This document shows positions 42,208-52,061 of a stretch of DNA of 64,000 bases, in pieces. Below the pieces are notes generated by a model. That model was not told where the DNA came from. It ran no database searches and saw only the letters and a list, made by a program, of their open reading frames with translations. Each line of letters begins with the position of its first letter. The first letter of the stretch is position 1. Source of the DNA: Enterocloster bolteae. GTDB taxonomy: Bacteria > Bacillota > Clostridia > Lachnospirales > Lachnospiraceae. The position numbers were made by a program, and so were the translations under genes. Where the stretch lies: assembly GCF_002234575.2 (NCBI RefSeq), contig NZ_CP022464.2:3100001-3164000 (forward strand), written 5' to 3'.

Positions 42208-42282
42208 ATGGAACATTTCAAATTTGACTTATATGCCCGCGCATGTGATGCGTATTTTATTTATGGCGTAATCTTAGGGTGA
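42208..42282 (+). pseudogene. 24-codon gene remnant
   Basis: Excellent ribosome site (GCAGGAGGATTTACAT) before ATG, then MEHFKFDLYARACDAYFIYG and a stop after 24 codons. Looks like the start of a gene whose body is lost. The following 146 bases show nothing else. Confidence 0.35.
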
Positions 42283-42428
42283 GACACCGCCATATTTCCA
42301 TTCCTGCCACACAACGGATGGGATTGATTACGGAGGATGCAGCAGAAAAAGCGGTTGCCTTGAACAGCAGGCAGGGCTGGATGGGGATATTCGTCTGACT
42401 AATTTGTATTTAAGAAAGGGAAAGGATA

Positions 42429-42923
42429 ATGGCAAAGACTTCATTTAATGAATTTCTATTGGCAGTTGCGCCGGAGCATCGTGTATTTGTGGAGAAGCTG
42501 AATGACAAACTTTTGAAACAGGGGTGTGAACTTGTAATCAAGGAAGTCAAAAGCGGATACACTGCCACATACCAGCTGGAGAAGAAAACCGTAATGAATT
42601 GGGTGTTTCGCAAGACCGGTATCTGGGCACGCATTTACGGAGATAATGCCGGCAGGTATGAGGAGGTCATCGCCGCTCTGCCTGCCCACATGCAAAAGAA
42701 AATGGCGGCTTCCCGTGATTGCAAGAGACTTATTGACCCTGATGCATGCAGTGATACATGCGTGAAAGGTTTCGTCTATTCTCTGAATGGAGAGACACAA
42801 AAAAAATGCCGTAATGACGGAATGCTCTTCCTTCTGACAGAGGAAACAGCAGAGTATATTGCCGGGCTGATCTGTGCTGAGGCTGCTGCGCGTAAGCCGG
42901 CTTTGCAGCAGCTGAATCGTTAA
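42429..42923 (+). CDS. Conserved hypothetical protein
   Basis: 164 residues behind AAAGGGAAAGG. Begins MAKTSFNEFLLAVAPEHRVFVEKLNDKLLKQG, then SGYTATYQLEKKTVMNWVFRKTGIWARIYGDN, then a Cys-rich middle (DCKRLIDPDACSDTCVKGF). The layout suggests a small alpha/beta domain in the style of proteins encoded next to GyrI-like effector proteins. No function assigned. Confidence 0.6.
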   Translation: MAKTSFNEFLLAVAPEHRVFVEKLNDKLLKQGCELVIKEVKSGYTATYQLEKKTVMNWVFRKTGIWARIYGDNAGRYEEVIAALPAHMQKKMAASRDCKRLIDPDACSDTCVKGFVYSLNGETQKKCRNDGMLFLLTEETAEYIAGLICAEAAARKPALQQLNR

Positions 42924-43198
42924 GAACGGCATATAGATTAATTTACTAATTGTCAAGTATATCCCTCCTGCTATTGGCTTATCCTAAAAGCGGTTATCAT
43001 AATATCAGTTATCATAATATCATGAGTTTTCTGCAATGTATTAGAAAATTTTACAATATGATATTTTTTCGCCTGTATATATGGTAAAACGAAAGAACAA
43101 TCAAAGCTTCGGCTTTACAAGCATTACAAGCCCGCATATATTGCGGGCATTGGCGTATTAACAAGGGTGGAGGGGAATTAACGAGAGCATCGCAGGTT

Positions 43199-43312
43199 GA
43201 ACACACTGTCACAGATGGAGCACGTTTTCTGTTTATAGGCAACAGCCATACATTTACCAATGATTTGCCGGGTACATTTTGCGAACTTGCTTGGACAAGA
43301 GAAGGCTGGTGA
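43199..43312 (+). pseudogene. SGNH-hydrolase-like remnant
   Basis: The frame reads ARFLFIGNSHTFTNDLPGTFCELAW before TGA at 43310-43312. FIGNSHT-NDLP is block I of SGNH hydrolases of Clostridia, so this is the start of a lost gene. The rest of 42924-43487 has no recognisable gene. Confidence 0.55.
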
Positions 43313-43487
43313 ATTGCAGACAGTGGCCTGGAGTTATATGCAGACACAGCGAAGGCTGAAGAAACAGAACGGGCTGACGGCAGTTAGACAGAGTTTTATC
43401 ATTATATTTCAGGAATGCGGGACTGATTAAAAAGATATGATTAAAGGGATAACCAATTCTAAATAAAGGTATAGAGGAGCAGTTGAT

Positions 43488-44123
43488 ATGATAACGATAC
43501 GAAATGAAGAAGAACGTGATTACAAGGTCGTTGAAGAAATTACAAGAAAGGCATTTTATAATCTATATATACCGGGATGTGCGGAACATTATCTGGTTCA
43601 CATCATGCGCGGTCATGAGGATTTTATACCAGAGCTGGATTTTGTGATTGAACTGGACGGACAGGTGATTGGGAATATTATGTATACAAAAGCCCGGCTG
43701 GTTGATGAAGCCGGAACAGAAAAAGAAATCCTAACCTTTGGTCCGGTCAGTATTGCTCCTGAGTATCAGAGAAGAGGGTACGGAAGGATGCTGATTGAGC
43801 ATTCCTTTGAACAGGCCGTTCTGCTTGGCTATGATGTGGTTGTCATACTGGGAAGTCCGATGAACTATGTGGGCTGCGGTTTTAAAAGCAGCAGGAAATT
43901 GAATATCTGTATGGAAAATGGGAAGTATCCGGCTGCGATGATGGTGAAGGAACTGGTCCCCAATCAATTGGACGGCAGAAAATGGTTCTATTATGACAGC
44001 CCTGTTATGGCAATCTCTGAGGAAGAAGCACAGGAATATGATAATACCTTAGAAAAAATGGAAAAGAAATATCAGCCGAGCCAGGAAGAGTTTTATATTA
44101 TGAGCCATGCTTTTATTGAGTAA
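43488..44123 (+). CDS. GNAT-family N-acetyltransferase
   Basis: 211 residues. N-terminal RNEEERDYKVVEEITRKAF, central DFVIELDGQVIGNIMY, and the acetyl-CoA site FGPVSIAPEYQRRGYGRMLIEHSFEQA (Q/RxxGxG/A). Then VVVILGSPMNYVGCGFKSS, as in YhbS-like predicted acetyltransferases. Substrate unknown. Confidence 0.88.
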   Translation: MITIRNEEERDYKVVEEITRKAFYNLYIPGCAEHYLVHIMRGHEDFIPELDFVIELDGQVIGNIMYTKARLVDEAGTEKEILTFGPVSIAPEYQRRGYGRMLIEHSFEQAVLLGYDVVVILGSPMNYVGCGFKSSRKLNICMENGKYPAAMMVKELVPNQLDGRKWFYYDSPVMAISEEEAQEYDNTLEKMEKKYQPSQEEFYIMSHAFIE

Positions 44124-44604
44124 GAAACTAGGTCCGGGCTATCAATCACGAAGTAGTGAACCAAAGGTTATGCCGTGAAAATGCATATGGTAAAACGAAC
44201 CGTGGAAGAGTGACAGCCTGAAGCTTTCGTATGAAAATATGGATTGCTTTATAAGGGAAGTAAGGGAAGCAGGGGAAAATAACAAAACAGGAAGACTCAT
44301 ATCGCATGAGTGCTTATAATGAAATTAATCATATGAAATGAAACTACTGCCGAATGGTGTTGCTTAATACTGTGAAATGCCTTATAATTAGGCATTGTGG
44401 CATAATGTTTTAACCCGTGTTATATAGTTGGGGTAAAAAATGTCGTAATTAAAATAAAGGGGCCTGATTTTCTTTGAAAAAGGGGTGAAAAAGGAGCAGA
44501 AAAGAGCAAAATAAGGACCTGAACTCCGGCTCTTTTCGATTTGGACCGGCCCTTGCTACAAGCCAAAAATACTGTGTAAACAGCACAATAAATAAGGAAA
44601 AACC
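44124..44604. other. 481-bp stretch without a recognised gene
   Basis: Between the GNAT gene and the radical SAM gene. It contains AT-rich sequence and short inverted pieces (AATGCC...GGCATT near 44378-44396), and the phrase ATGGTAAAACGAA that also occurs at 43081, but no open frame with a ribosome site. The promoter of the downstream operon presumably lies here; no convincing -35/-10 pair was seen. Confidence 0.4.
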
Positions 44605-46473
44605 ATGAGAAAACTAGCTTTAAATGATGAGATATTACTAAGCATTCAACAACCCGCCCGCTATATCGGAGGCGAGGTAAATATGGTGATTAAGGACCCT
44701 GAAAAAGTGGATGTCCGCTTTGCCATGTGTTTCCCCGACGTGTATGAAATCGGTATGTCCCACCTGGGCATTCAGATTCTGTATTCCATGTTCAACAGCA
44801 GGGAGGACATCTGCTGTGAGCGCGTTTACTCCCCGTGGACAGACTTAGACCCCATACTCAGGGAGAAGAAGATACCGCTATTTACCCTGGAAACCCAGGA
44901 GCCGGTAAAGAATTTTGATTTTCTGGGAATCACTCTCCAGTACGAGATGTGCTACACCAACGTGCTTCAGATTCTGGACCTTTCACAGATTCCGCTCCAT
45001 ACATGCGACAGAACGGAAAATGACCCCATTGTTATCGGAGGCGGGCCCTGCGCATACAATCCGGAACCGCTGGCTGACTTTTTTGACCTGTTTTATATCG
45101 GAGAGGGCGAAACCGTATATTTTGAGCTTATGGACCGCTACAAGGAGAATAAGAAGGCCGGCGGCACCAGAAAGCAGTTTCTGGAAATGGCGGCGGAGAT
45201 ACCGGGCATCTATGTGCCTGCTTTTTATGATGTGACCTATAAGGAAGACGGTACCATTGAATGTTTTCTGCCGAATAATGAACATGCCATGCCGGTGGTT
45301 ACCAAACAAGTGGTAACGGACATGGACAGTGTGGGATATATTGAAAAGCCGTTGGTGCCATTTATCAAAGTGACCCAGGACAGGGTGGTGCTGGAAATTC
45401 AGCGGGGCTGTATCCGCGGGTGCCGGTTCTGCCAGGCCGGGGATGTGTACAGGCCTCTCAGAGAGCACAGCCTGGAATATCTGAAGCACTATGCCAGCGA
45501 CATGTTAAAGAGCACGGGCCATGAGGAGATATCCCTAAGTTCCTTAAGCTCCAGCGATTACAGCCAGTTAGAGGGCCTGGTCAATTTCCTCATTGACGAA
45601 TTCAAGGGCAAAGGCGTGAATATATCCCTGCCTTCCCTGCGCATCGACGCATTTTCTCTGGACGTCATGAGCAAGGTGCAGGATGTGAAAAAGAGCAGCC
45701 TTACCTTTGCGCCGGAGGCGGGTTCCCAGAGACTTCGTGACGTCATCAATAAGGGGCTGACCGAAGAAGTGATACTGAAGGGAGCAACAGATGCCTTTGA
45801 ATCAGGCTGGAACCGGGTAAAGCTGTATTTTATGCTGGGTCTGCCCACGGAGACAGTGGAGGATATGGAGGGAATTGCGCTGCTTTCTGAAAAGATTGCG
45901 GAAGCATACTATGATATCCCCAAGGACCGGAGAAACGGAAAGGTACAGATTGTAGCCAGTTCCTCCTTCTTTGTGCCAAAGCCCTTTACACCGTTCCAGT
46001 GGGCCAGGATGTGTACAAAGGAAGAATTTATTGAGAGAGCCAATATCGTCCGGGGCAAGTTCCGCGAGATGAAAAACTTCAAGAGCCTTAAATATAACTG
46101 GCATGAGGCGGAGCTTACCGTGCTGGAGGGTGTGCTGGCCAGAGGCGACCGCAGGGTCGGGGCCGTGATAGAAGAAGCTTACCGCACAGGGGCCATCTAT
46201 GACTCCTGGTCTGAATATTTTAAGAATGATGTATGGATGAAGGCCTTTGAGACCTGCGGCGTGGATATCGGATTTTATACCACCAGGGAGAGAAGCCTGG
46301 ATGAGGTATTCCCATGGGATTTCATTGATGCTGGCGTATCAAAGGAATTCCTGATCCGTGAGTGGAACCATGCCGTGAAGGAAGAAGTGACGCCTAACTG
46401 CCGTCAGAGATGTTCAGGCTGCGGAGCCAGAGATTTTGGCTGCGGCGTCTGTTATGAAACCGTAAAGGAATAG
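44605..46473 (+). CDS. B12-binding radical SAM protein, TIGR03960 type
   Basis: 622 residues. The N-terminal B12-binding-like part has CFPDVYEIGMSHLGIQILY and GGGPCAYNPEPLADFFDLFYIGEGE. The radical SAM core has the cluster motif in RGCIRGCRFCQAGDVYRP (CxxxCxxC). A Cys-rich C-terminus follows (CRQRCSGCGARDFGCGVC). Always found next to the DUF2344 protein and RNase G in Clostridia; it may modify tRNA or rRNA or a ribosomal protein. Confidence 0.9.
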   Translation: MRKLALNDEILLSIQQPARYIGGEVNMVIKDPEKVDVRFAMCFPDVYEIGMSHLGIQILYSMFNSREDICCERVYSPWTDLDPILREKKIPLFTLETQEPVKNFDFLGITLQYEMCYTNVLQILDLSQIPLHTCDRTENDPIVIGGGPCAYNPEPLADFFDLFYIGEGETVYFELMDRYKENKKAGGTRKQFLEMAAEIPGIYVPAFYDVTYKEDGTIECFLPNNEHAMPVVTKQVVTDMDSVGYIEKPLVPFIKVTQDRVVLEIQRGCIRGCRFCQAGDVYRPLREHSLEYLKHYASDMLKSTGHEEISLSSLSSSDYSQLEGLVNFLIDEFKGKGVNISLPSLRIDAFSLDVMSKVQDVKKSSLTFAPEAGSQRLRDVINKGLTEEVILKGATDAFESGWNRVKLYFMLGLPTETVEDMEGIALLSEKIAEAYYDIPKDRRNGKVQIVASSSFFVPKPFTPFQWARMCTKEEFIERANIVRGKFREMKNFKSLKYNWHEAELTVLEGVLARGDRRVGAVIEEAYRTGAIYDSWSEYFKNDVWMKAFETCGVDIGFYTTRERSLDEVFPWDFIDAGVSKEFLIREWNHAVKEEVTPNCRQRCSGCGARDFGCGVCYETVKE

Positions 46474-46478
46474 GATAA

Positions 46479-47234
46479 ATGAAAATTCGGATTAAATTCA
46501 GAAAATATGGAACAATGAAATTCATCGGTCACCTGGACGTGATGCGTTATTTCCAGAAGGCCATACGCAGGGCGGATGTGGATGTATGTTACAGCGGAGG
46601 ATTCTCCCCTCATCAGATCATGTCCTTTGCGGCCCCTCTGGGAGTGGGAAATACCAGCAACGGGGAATACGTGGACATAGAGGTGTCCTCCACCAAAGAT
46701 TCGGAAACCATGAAGAAATGTCTGAACGGGGTGATGTCGGAAGGCTTTGAGGTCGTAAGCTACAGAGGTCTGCCGGATGACGCGGCCAATGCCATGTCCA
46801 TAGTCGGGGCCGGGGATTATACCCTGGCCTTCAGACCGGGATACGAGCCAGAGGACATGGATAAGGAAACGTGGTTTCAGGGGCTTATTGCCTTTTTTGA
46901 GCGTCCCAGCGTCATGGTGACAAAGAAAACCAAGCGCGGTGATAAGGAGATGGATCTAAAGCCCCTGGTTTATGAGCTCAGAATCTGTCCTGAGGGGGAT
47001 GGCGAAATGGAAGGCCCCCGTCTGTTTATGAAAATATCCGCAGGCAGCGCTGCCAATGTGAAACCGGAACAGGTGCTGGATGCGTATTACGGGTTCCTGG
47101 GAAAGGAGCGGCCGCCCTTTGCCTTTATGGTACAGAGGGAAGAAGTATATGCGGACAGGGCCTCTGATGCTGAGAAGGAAGCCGGTATTCACTCCTTTAT
47201 CTCTCTGGAACAGCTGGGTGAGGAAATCAGATAA
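46479..47234 (+). CDS. Radical SAM-linked protein (DUF2344, TIGR03936 type)
   Basis: 251 residues, five bases after the radical SAM gene. Landmarks: KIRIKFRKYGTMKFIGHLDVMRYFQKAIRRADVDVCYSGGFSPHQIMSFAAPLGVG. The family is a companion of the upstream enzyme and is sometimes fused to it. TAA overlaps the next ATG. Confidence 0.9.
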   Translation: MKIRIKFRKYGTMKFIGHLDVMRYFQKAIRRADVDVCYSGGFSPHQIMSFAAPLGVGNTSNGEYVDIEVSSTKDSETMKKCLNGVMSEGFEVVSYRGLPDDAANAMSIVGAGDYTLAFRPGYEPEDMDKETWFQGLIAFFERPSVMVTKKTKRGDKEMDLKPLVYELRICPEGDGEMEGPRLFMKISAGSAANVKPEQVLDAYYGFLGKERPPFAFMVQREEVYADRASDAEKEAGIHSFISLEQLGEEIR

Positions 47235-48391
47235 TGGACAAATTAGTAGTGACCCGGCGGGGGGATAAGGTCTGTACGGCCGTGGTATCAGACGGAAAGG
47301 TAAGCCAGCTGATGCTGGAGCCGGATACCGCCGACTCCCTGCTGGGCAATATTTATATCGGCAAGGTGCAGAAGGTGGTAAGCAATATCAATGCCGCCTT
47401 TATTGACATAGGACCGGGATGTACCGGATATTACAGCCTGCAGGAACGGTGGAAGCCGGAACGTCTTAAGACCGGCGACGAGCTGGTGGTGCAGGTCAGC
47501 AAAGATGCTGTGAAATCAAAGGCCCCGGTGGTCACGGAACGTCTGTCCTTTACGGGGCGGTACTGTGTGCTGACTGTGGGAAAGACCGGAATCGGTTTTT
47601 CCGCGAAAATACGTGATGCCTCCTACAAAGCCAGGCTTCGTGAACTTCTGGAATGTGACCTGGCAGGAACTAAGGACCTGGGCATTATTGTCCGGACCAA
47701 CGCAGTTACGGTGGAGGAATGTGCTGTGCGGGAGGAACTGGCTGAGCTGATGCGGACATGGCAAAGGCTTTCGGCGGAAGCTGGGTGCAGAGTCTGCTAC
47801 AGCTGCCTTTACAGGGCGCTGCCGGGCTATATAGCGGCTATACGGGATTCCTTCGGCGGGACCCTGGAAGAAATTATTACAGATGTTCCTGAGTACCACA
47901 GGGAGCTGAAGGCATATCTGGAAATGTGCCAGAAGGAAGACGCGGGACGCCTGACCCTTTATGAGGACAGCCTTCTGCCCCTTGGCAAGCTTTACAGCCT
48001 GGAAACTGCTTTTGAAAAGGCACTGGGTAAGAATGTATGGCTGAAGTCCGGGGGATACCTGGTCATAGAGCCCACAGAAGCCATGACGGTTATTGATGTT
48101 AATACAGGGAAGTACTCAGGCAGAAAAAAGATGCAGGACACCATATACAAGATAAATATGGAGGCTGCGGATGAGATTGGACGGCAGATTAGGCTGCGCA
48201 ACCTTTCCGGTATCATCATTGTGGATTTTATTGATATGGAGAGGGAGGAGGACAGGAAGGCCCTTCTTGCCCATTTAGTAGAAGTTGTTTCGAGAGACCC
48301 GGTAAAGACCACGGTGGTGGATATGACGGCTTTGAACCTGGTGGAGCTCACCAGAAAGAAAGTGAGAAAGCCGCTCCACGAACAGGTCTGA
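47234..48391 (+). CDS. rng: Ribonuclease G/E
   Basis: 385 residues. The S1-like N-terminus has LGNIYIGKVQKVVSNINAAFIDIGPGCTGYYSLQE. The catalytic part has SGGYLVIEPTEAMTVIDVNTGKYSG (metal-binding Asp residues) and EIGRQIRLRNLSGIIIVDFIDME, both RNase E/G signatures. The family C-terminal extension of RNase E is absent. Cleaves single-stranded RNA in rRNA maturation and mRNA decay. Confidence 0.92.
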   Translation: MDKLVVTRRGDKVCTAVVSDGKVSQLMLEPDTADSLLGNIYIGKVQKVVSNINAAFIDIGPGCTGYYSLQERWKPERLKTGDELVVQVSKDAVKSKAPVVTERLSFTGRYCVLTVGKTGIGFSAKIRDASYKARLRELLECDLAGTKDLGIIVRTNAVTVEECAVREELAELMRTWQRLSAEAGCRVCYSCLYRALPGYIAAIRDSFGGTLEEIITDVPEYHRELKAYLEMCQKEDAGRLTLYEDSLLPLGKLYSLETAFEKALGKNVWLKSGGYLVIEPTEAMTVIDVNTGKYSGRKKMQDTIYKINMEAADEIGRQIRLRNLSGIIIVDFIDMEREEDRKALLAHLVEVVSRDPVKTTVVDMTALNLVELTRKKVRKPLHEQV

Positions 48392-48426
48392 ATATGACAA
48401 TACACAGGGGATAAAGGGGAAGAAAT

Positions 48427-49782
48427 ATGAAAATCATAATTGTAGGCTGCGGTAAGGTGGGAACCACACTGGCAGAGCAGCTGAACAGGGAAAACCACGA
48501 TATTACACTGATTGACTGCGACAGCGAAGCGCTCCAATCTATTTCAGACAGTACAGATGTCATGAGCGTTACCGGAAATGGGGCCGTGTACCAGGTGCAG
48601 ATGGAGGCGGGAATCAAGGAAGCGGATTTGCTGATTGCCACCACCAATTCAGATGAGCTTAACATGCTCTGTTGTTTGATTGCAAAGAAAGCAGGCAACT
48701 GCCATACCATTGCCCGTATCCGCAATCCTGAGTACTCAGCGGAAATCAACTATATCAGGGAAGAACTGAACCTTTCACTGGCCATTAATCCGGAGCTGGC
48801 TGCCGCCAGGGAGATTGCCAGACTGCTTCGTTTTCCCAATGCCATTAAGATTGAGCTGTTTGCCAAGGGCAGAATTGAGCTCCTTAAATTCATGATTCCC
48901 AAGGATTCCATTCTGGACCGCATGAAGGTAATGGACGTGGTGAGCCGGTTAAAGAGCAATGTGCTGATCTGCGCCGTGGAGCGCGGGGATGATGTGGTGA
49001 TACCGGACGGCAACTTTGAGATGAGAGGCGGAGATAAGATATCCTTTATTGCGCCCCATGCAGACTGTGCTGATTTCTTCCGCAAAGCGGGTATCGAGAA
49101 CAACACGGTTAATTCCGCCATGTTTGTGGGCGGAGGAAAGCTGACCGTGTATCTGGCCAAGGCCCTGGCTGATACCAAGATAAAAATTAAGATTATTGAG
49201 CAGGACGAGGAGCGGTGCAGGATCTTAAGTGAGCTTCTTCCTCATGCAATGATTATACACGGGGATGGTTCGGACCAGAAGCTGCTGCTGGAAGAAGGTA
49301 TCCGTCAGACGGAAGCATTTGCCTCCCTTACGGGGTTTGATGAGGAAAATATACTGCTGTCCTTATATGCGGCCAGCCAGTCCAGGGCCAAGCTGATCAC
49401 CAAGGTTAATAAAATAGCCTTTGAAAATGTAATCAACGCCCTGAACCTGGGAAGCGTCATATACCCCAAGATGCTGACAGCCGACATCATCCTGCAGTAT
49501 GTAAGGGCCATGCAGAACTCCATGGGCAGCAACATAGAGACTCTGTATAAAATCGTGGCCGACAAGGCCGAAGCGCTGGAGTTCAGGGTAAGGGGAGATT
49601 CGCCTGTGCTGGGGATTCCGCTGGAGAAGCTGAGGACCAGGAATAATCTGTTGGTGGCATGCATCAACCGCAACGGCCGCATTATCATGCCCCGAGGCAA
49701 GGATACCCTGGAGGCAGGGGACACAGTCATCATTGTGACCACCCATACAGGGCTTAATGATTTGAAGGATATCTTAATGTAA
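48427..49782 (+). CDS. trkA: Potassium uptake regulatory protein TrkA
   Basis: 451 residues with two RCK-N/RCK-C units. First nucleotide site KIIIVGCGKVGTTLAEQLNRENHDITLIDCD; second MFVGGGKLTVYLAKALADTKIKIKIIEQDEERC. The conserved C-domain ends with GDTVIIVT. Peripheral cytoplasmic NAD-binding gate for TrkH, whose gene follows 16 bases later. Confidence 0.93.
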   Translation: MKIIIVGCGKVGTTLAEQLNRENHDITLIDCDSEALQSISDSTDVMSVTGNGAVYQVQMEAGIKEADLLIATTNSDELNMLCCLIAKKAGNCHTIARIRNPEYSAEINYIREELNLSLAINPELAAAREIARLLRFPNAIKIELFAKGRIELLKFMIPKDSILDRMKVMDVVSRLKSNVLICAVERGDDVVIPDGNFEMRGGDKISFIAPHADCADFFRKAGIENNTVNSAMFVGGGKLTVYLAKALADTKIKIKIIEQDEERCRILSELLPHAMIIHGDGSDQKLLLEEGIRQTEAFASLTGFDEENILLSLYAASQSRAKLITKVNKIAFENVINALNLGSVIYPKMLTADIILQYVRAMQNSMGSNIETLYKIVADKAEALEFRVRGDSPVLGIPLEKLRTRNNLLVACINRNGRIIMPRGKDTLEAGDTVIIVTTHTGLNDLKDILM

Positions 49783-49798
49783 AGGCGGGCGGGACGAC

Positions 49799-51238
49799 AT
49801 GAATCGAAGTATAATCATTTATATGCTGGGCTGGATCATGAATATGGAAGCCATTTTCATGACACTGCCAGTTGTTACAGCTGTTGTCTACAGGGAAAGC
49901 ATTGGCTTTATTTATCTGGGCGTTGCGGCTGTCTGCGGTCTGCTGGGATTTATGTGCACCAGGAAGAAGCCATGCACAAAGATGTTTTTTGCCAGGGAAG
50001 GATTTGTGACGGTTTCCCTGGGGTGGATTGTATTGAGCTTTTTCGGGTGCATGCCCTTTGTCATAAGCGGGGAGATTCCCCATATCATTGACGCCATGTT
50101 TGAAATCGTATCAGGTTTTACCACTACAGGGTCCAGTATTATTCCCAAGGTAGAGGATATGTCACATGCCACCCTGATGTGGAGAAGCTTTTCCCACTGG
50201 ATTGGCGGCATGGGAATTCTGGTGTTCATCCTGGCGATTCTGCCCATGGCAGGGGATTATAACATGCATATTATGAGGGCCGAGAGTCCGGGCCCTTCCG
50301 TGGGAAAGCTGGTGCCTAAAATCCGTATTACCGCCAAACTGCTGTACTCCATCTATTTTTGCATGACCATTGTCATGATGATCCTTTTGCTGCTTGGAAA
50401 AATGCCCTTATTTGACAGCATATGCATGAGCTTCGGGGCTGCCGGCACAGGAGGCTTTGCCTGCCGTAATTCAGGGCAGGCGGATTACACGGTGTACCAG
50501 CAGGCTGTCATCACTATTTTTATGCTGCTCTTTGGCGTGAACTTCAATGTGTACTACCTGCTGCTCATACGCAGGCCCAAGGATGCGGGGCGGTGTGAGG
50601 AGCTGAGGGGATATCTGGCTGTGGTGGCCATTGCCATCCTGCTCATCACCATCAATATCAGGAGCCTGTTCCCGTCCCTGTTTATGGCATTCCACCAGGC
50701 GGCGTTCCAGGTTTCCTCCATTATCACCACAACGGGATACTCCACCATTGATTACAACAGCTGGCCGGAGTTTTCCAAAACAATCCTGCTGCTCATCATG
50801 TTTATCGGCGCCTGTGCCGGCAGTACGGGCGGAGGCATGAAGGTATCCCGTGTCATGATTGCGTTTAAGGAAATAAAAAAGGAGATGGCATCGGTTATCC
50901 ACCCCCGCAGCGTAAAGGTGCTGAAGTTTGAGGGAAAGCCTCTGGAGCATAATACCCTCAGGTCCCTTAACGCTTATATTATTGTGTATTTCATGATATT
51001 CGGCATATCCACCCTGATTGTGAGTCTGGACAATTATGATTTTATGACATCCTTCTCCGCAGTGGCCGCCAACTTAAACAACATTGGTCCAGGAATGTCT
51101 GTGGTGGGTCCGGCATCCAACTATTCCATGATGTCCTATCTGTCCAAGACCGTGCTCATATTTGATATGCTGGCCGGAAGGCTGGAGCTGTTCCCCATGC
51201 TGGTTCTTCTGTCTCCGGGAACCTGGAAACGCAGTTGA
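49799..51238 (+). CDS. trkH: Potassium uptake channel protein TrkH
   Basis: 479 residues, about ten transmembrane segments in four M1-P-M2 units. Selectivity-filter loops: SGFTTTGSSI, GAAGTGGFACRN, SSIITTTGYSTIDYNSWP and AAVAANLNNIGPGMSVVG. GACAGSTGGGMKVSR and the C-terminal FDMLAGRLELFPMLVLLSPGTWKRS are typical. Forms the K+ pore with TrkA. Confidence 0.93.
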   Translation: MNRSIIIYMLGWIMNMEAIFMTLPVVTAVVYRESIGFIYLGVAAVCGLLGFMCTRKKPCTKMFFAREGFVTVSLGWIVLSFFGCMPFVISGEIPHIIDAMFEIVSGFTTTGSSIIPKVEDMSHATLMWRSFSHWIGGMGILVFILAILPMAGDYNMHIMRAESPGPSVGKLVPKIRITAKLLYSIYFCMTIVMMILLLLGKMPLFDSICMSFGAAGTGGFACRNSGQADYTVYQQAVITIFMLLFGVNFNVYYLLLIRRPKDAGRCEELRGYLAVVAIAILLITINIRSLFPSLFMAFHQAAFQVSSIITTTGYSTIDYNSWPEFSKTILLLIMFIGACAGSTGGGMKVSRVMIAFKEIKKEMASVIHPRSVKVLKFEGKPLEHNTLRSLNAYIIVYFMIFGISTLIVSLDNYDFMTSFSAVAANLNNIGPGMSVVGPASNYSMMSYLSKTVLIFDMLAGRLELFPMLVLLSPGTWKRS

Positions 51239-51275
51239 GATTTGTGAAAAACAAGTGAAAAAACAGTGACTTTTA

Positions 51276-51352
51276 TTGACGAATCCGGACCGGCGGGGTA
51301 TGATTTCCATAAGAAATTTATGATGGTACGCCTTTGGCGTGTATGGAAATCA
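51276..51352 (+). promoter_or_regulatory. Promoter and structured leader of a secreted-protein gene
   Basis: TTGACG (51276-51281), 17-bp spacer, TATGAT (51299-51304). A nested hairpin follows immediately. TGATTTCCATA (51301-51311) pairs with 51342-51352, enclosing ACGCC-TTT-GGCGT (51328-51340). The inverted repeat could be an operator or a 5' mRNA structure that protects the transcript. Confidence 0.65.
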
Positions 51353-51371
51353 CCGTGAAGGAGGAGACGGA

Positions 51372-51980
51372 TTGGTAAGATGTACAAAGGGTTTAAAAGG
51401 CATAAAGGGCGCCGGCGCCCTGATTCTGGCGTTCTCCCTGACGTTTGCGTATCCGGCTGTATCATGGGCCGTTGAGACGGAGGCTTCGGAAGGCACAGTC
51501 ACCTATGGACCGGGAAGCTATGTCGTTGGCGAGGATATTTTGCCGGGAGAATATGCGGTTTTTACGGAGGACACATCGGAACAGAACGCCTATTCCACCT
51601 GTACCATTACTTTATATAAGGATGATACGGATGAGCGGCGCATTGGAACCTTCCAGTTTCAGCACCACGGACTGATTACCCTTTACAAAGGACAGCATCT
51701 GGTAATCACAAAAGGGTACGCGGTGGAGGCAGACCGGGCGGGCATTACCCTGGGAACCACCGGTATGTACAAGGCTGGCCGGGATATGGAACCGGGCACA
51801 TACCGCATTACGCCCCTTACCTTTGGCAGCGGGTATTACGCCCTTTATAACGACGTGAGATATTATTATGATTATATAGATGAATACGCCGCGCTGTTTG
51901 AGCCGGTCACGGTCAACATCGCAGAGGGGCAGTATCTGGAGCTTTTTGATGCCGGGTCAATCGAGCGGGTGTCTGACTGA
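51372..51980 (+). CDS. Secreted hypothetical protein
   Basis: About 202 residues from TTG 51372 behind GGAGGAG. A signal peptide is evident: basic start, hydrophobic GAGALILAFSLTFAYPAVSWA, then AVETEASEG. The mature part is beta-rich with two similar halves (TYGPGSYVVGEDILPGEYAVF...IGTFQF and MYKAGRDMEPGTYRITPL...YYALYNDV), each resembling the GxYxVGxDIPxGxY repeat seen in Firmicutes surface proteins. Cell-surface role is inferred. Confidence 0.75.
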   Translation: MVRCTKGLKGIKGAGALILAFSLTFAYPAVSWAVETEASEGTVTYGPGSYVVGEDILPGEYAVFTEDTSEQNAYSTCTITLYKDDTDERRIGTFQFQHHGLITLYKGQHLVITKGYAVEADRAGITLGTTGMYKAGRDMEPGTYRITPLTFGSGYYALYNDVRYYYDYIDEYAALFEPVTVNIAEGQYLELFDAGSIERVSD

Positions 51981-52032
51981 ATGAGGCCCGTAAAAGTGAC
52001 AAAAAAATGACAAAAAAATATGGAAATTCCGG

Positions 52033-52061
52033 TTGACATCGGAAAAGGAAAATGCTATGAT
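52033..52061 (+). promoter_or_regulatory. Promoter of the rplU operon
   Basis: TTGACA (52033-52038), 17-bp spacer, TATGAT (52056-52061), 104 bases upstream of rplU. Confidence 0.8.

Noticed and set aside
44124..44604. Group II intron or other mobile-element fragment
   Set aside because: Some phrases looked intron-like but no domain V or reverse transcriptase remnant could be recognised.
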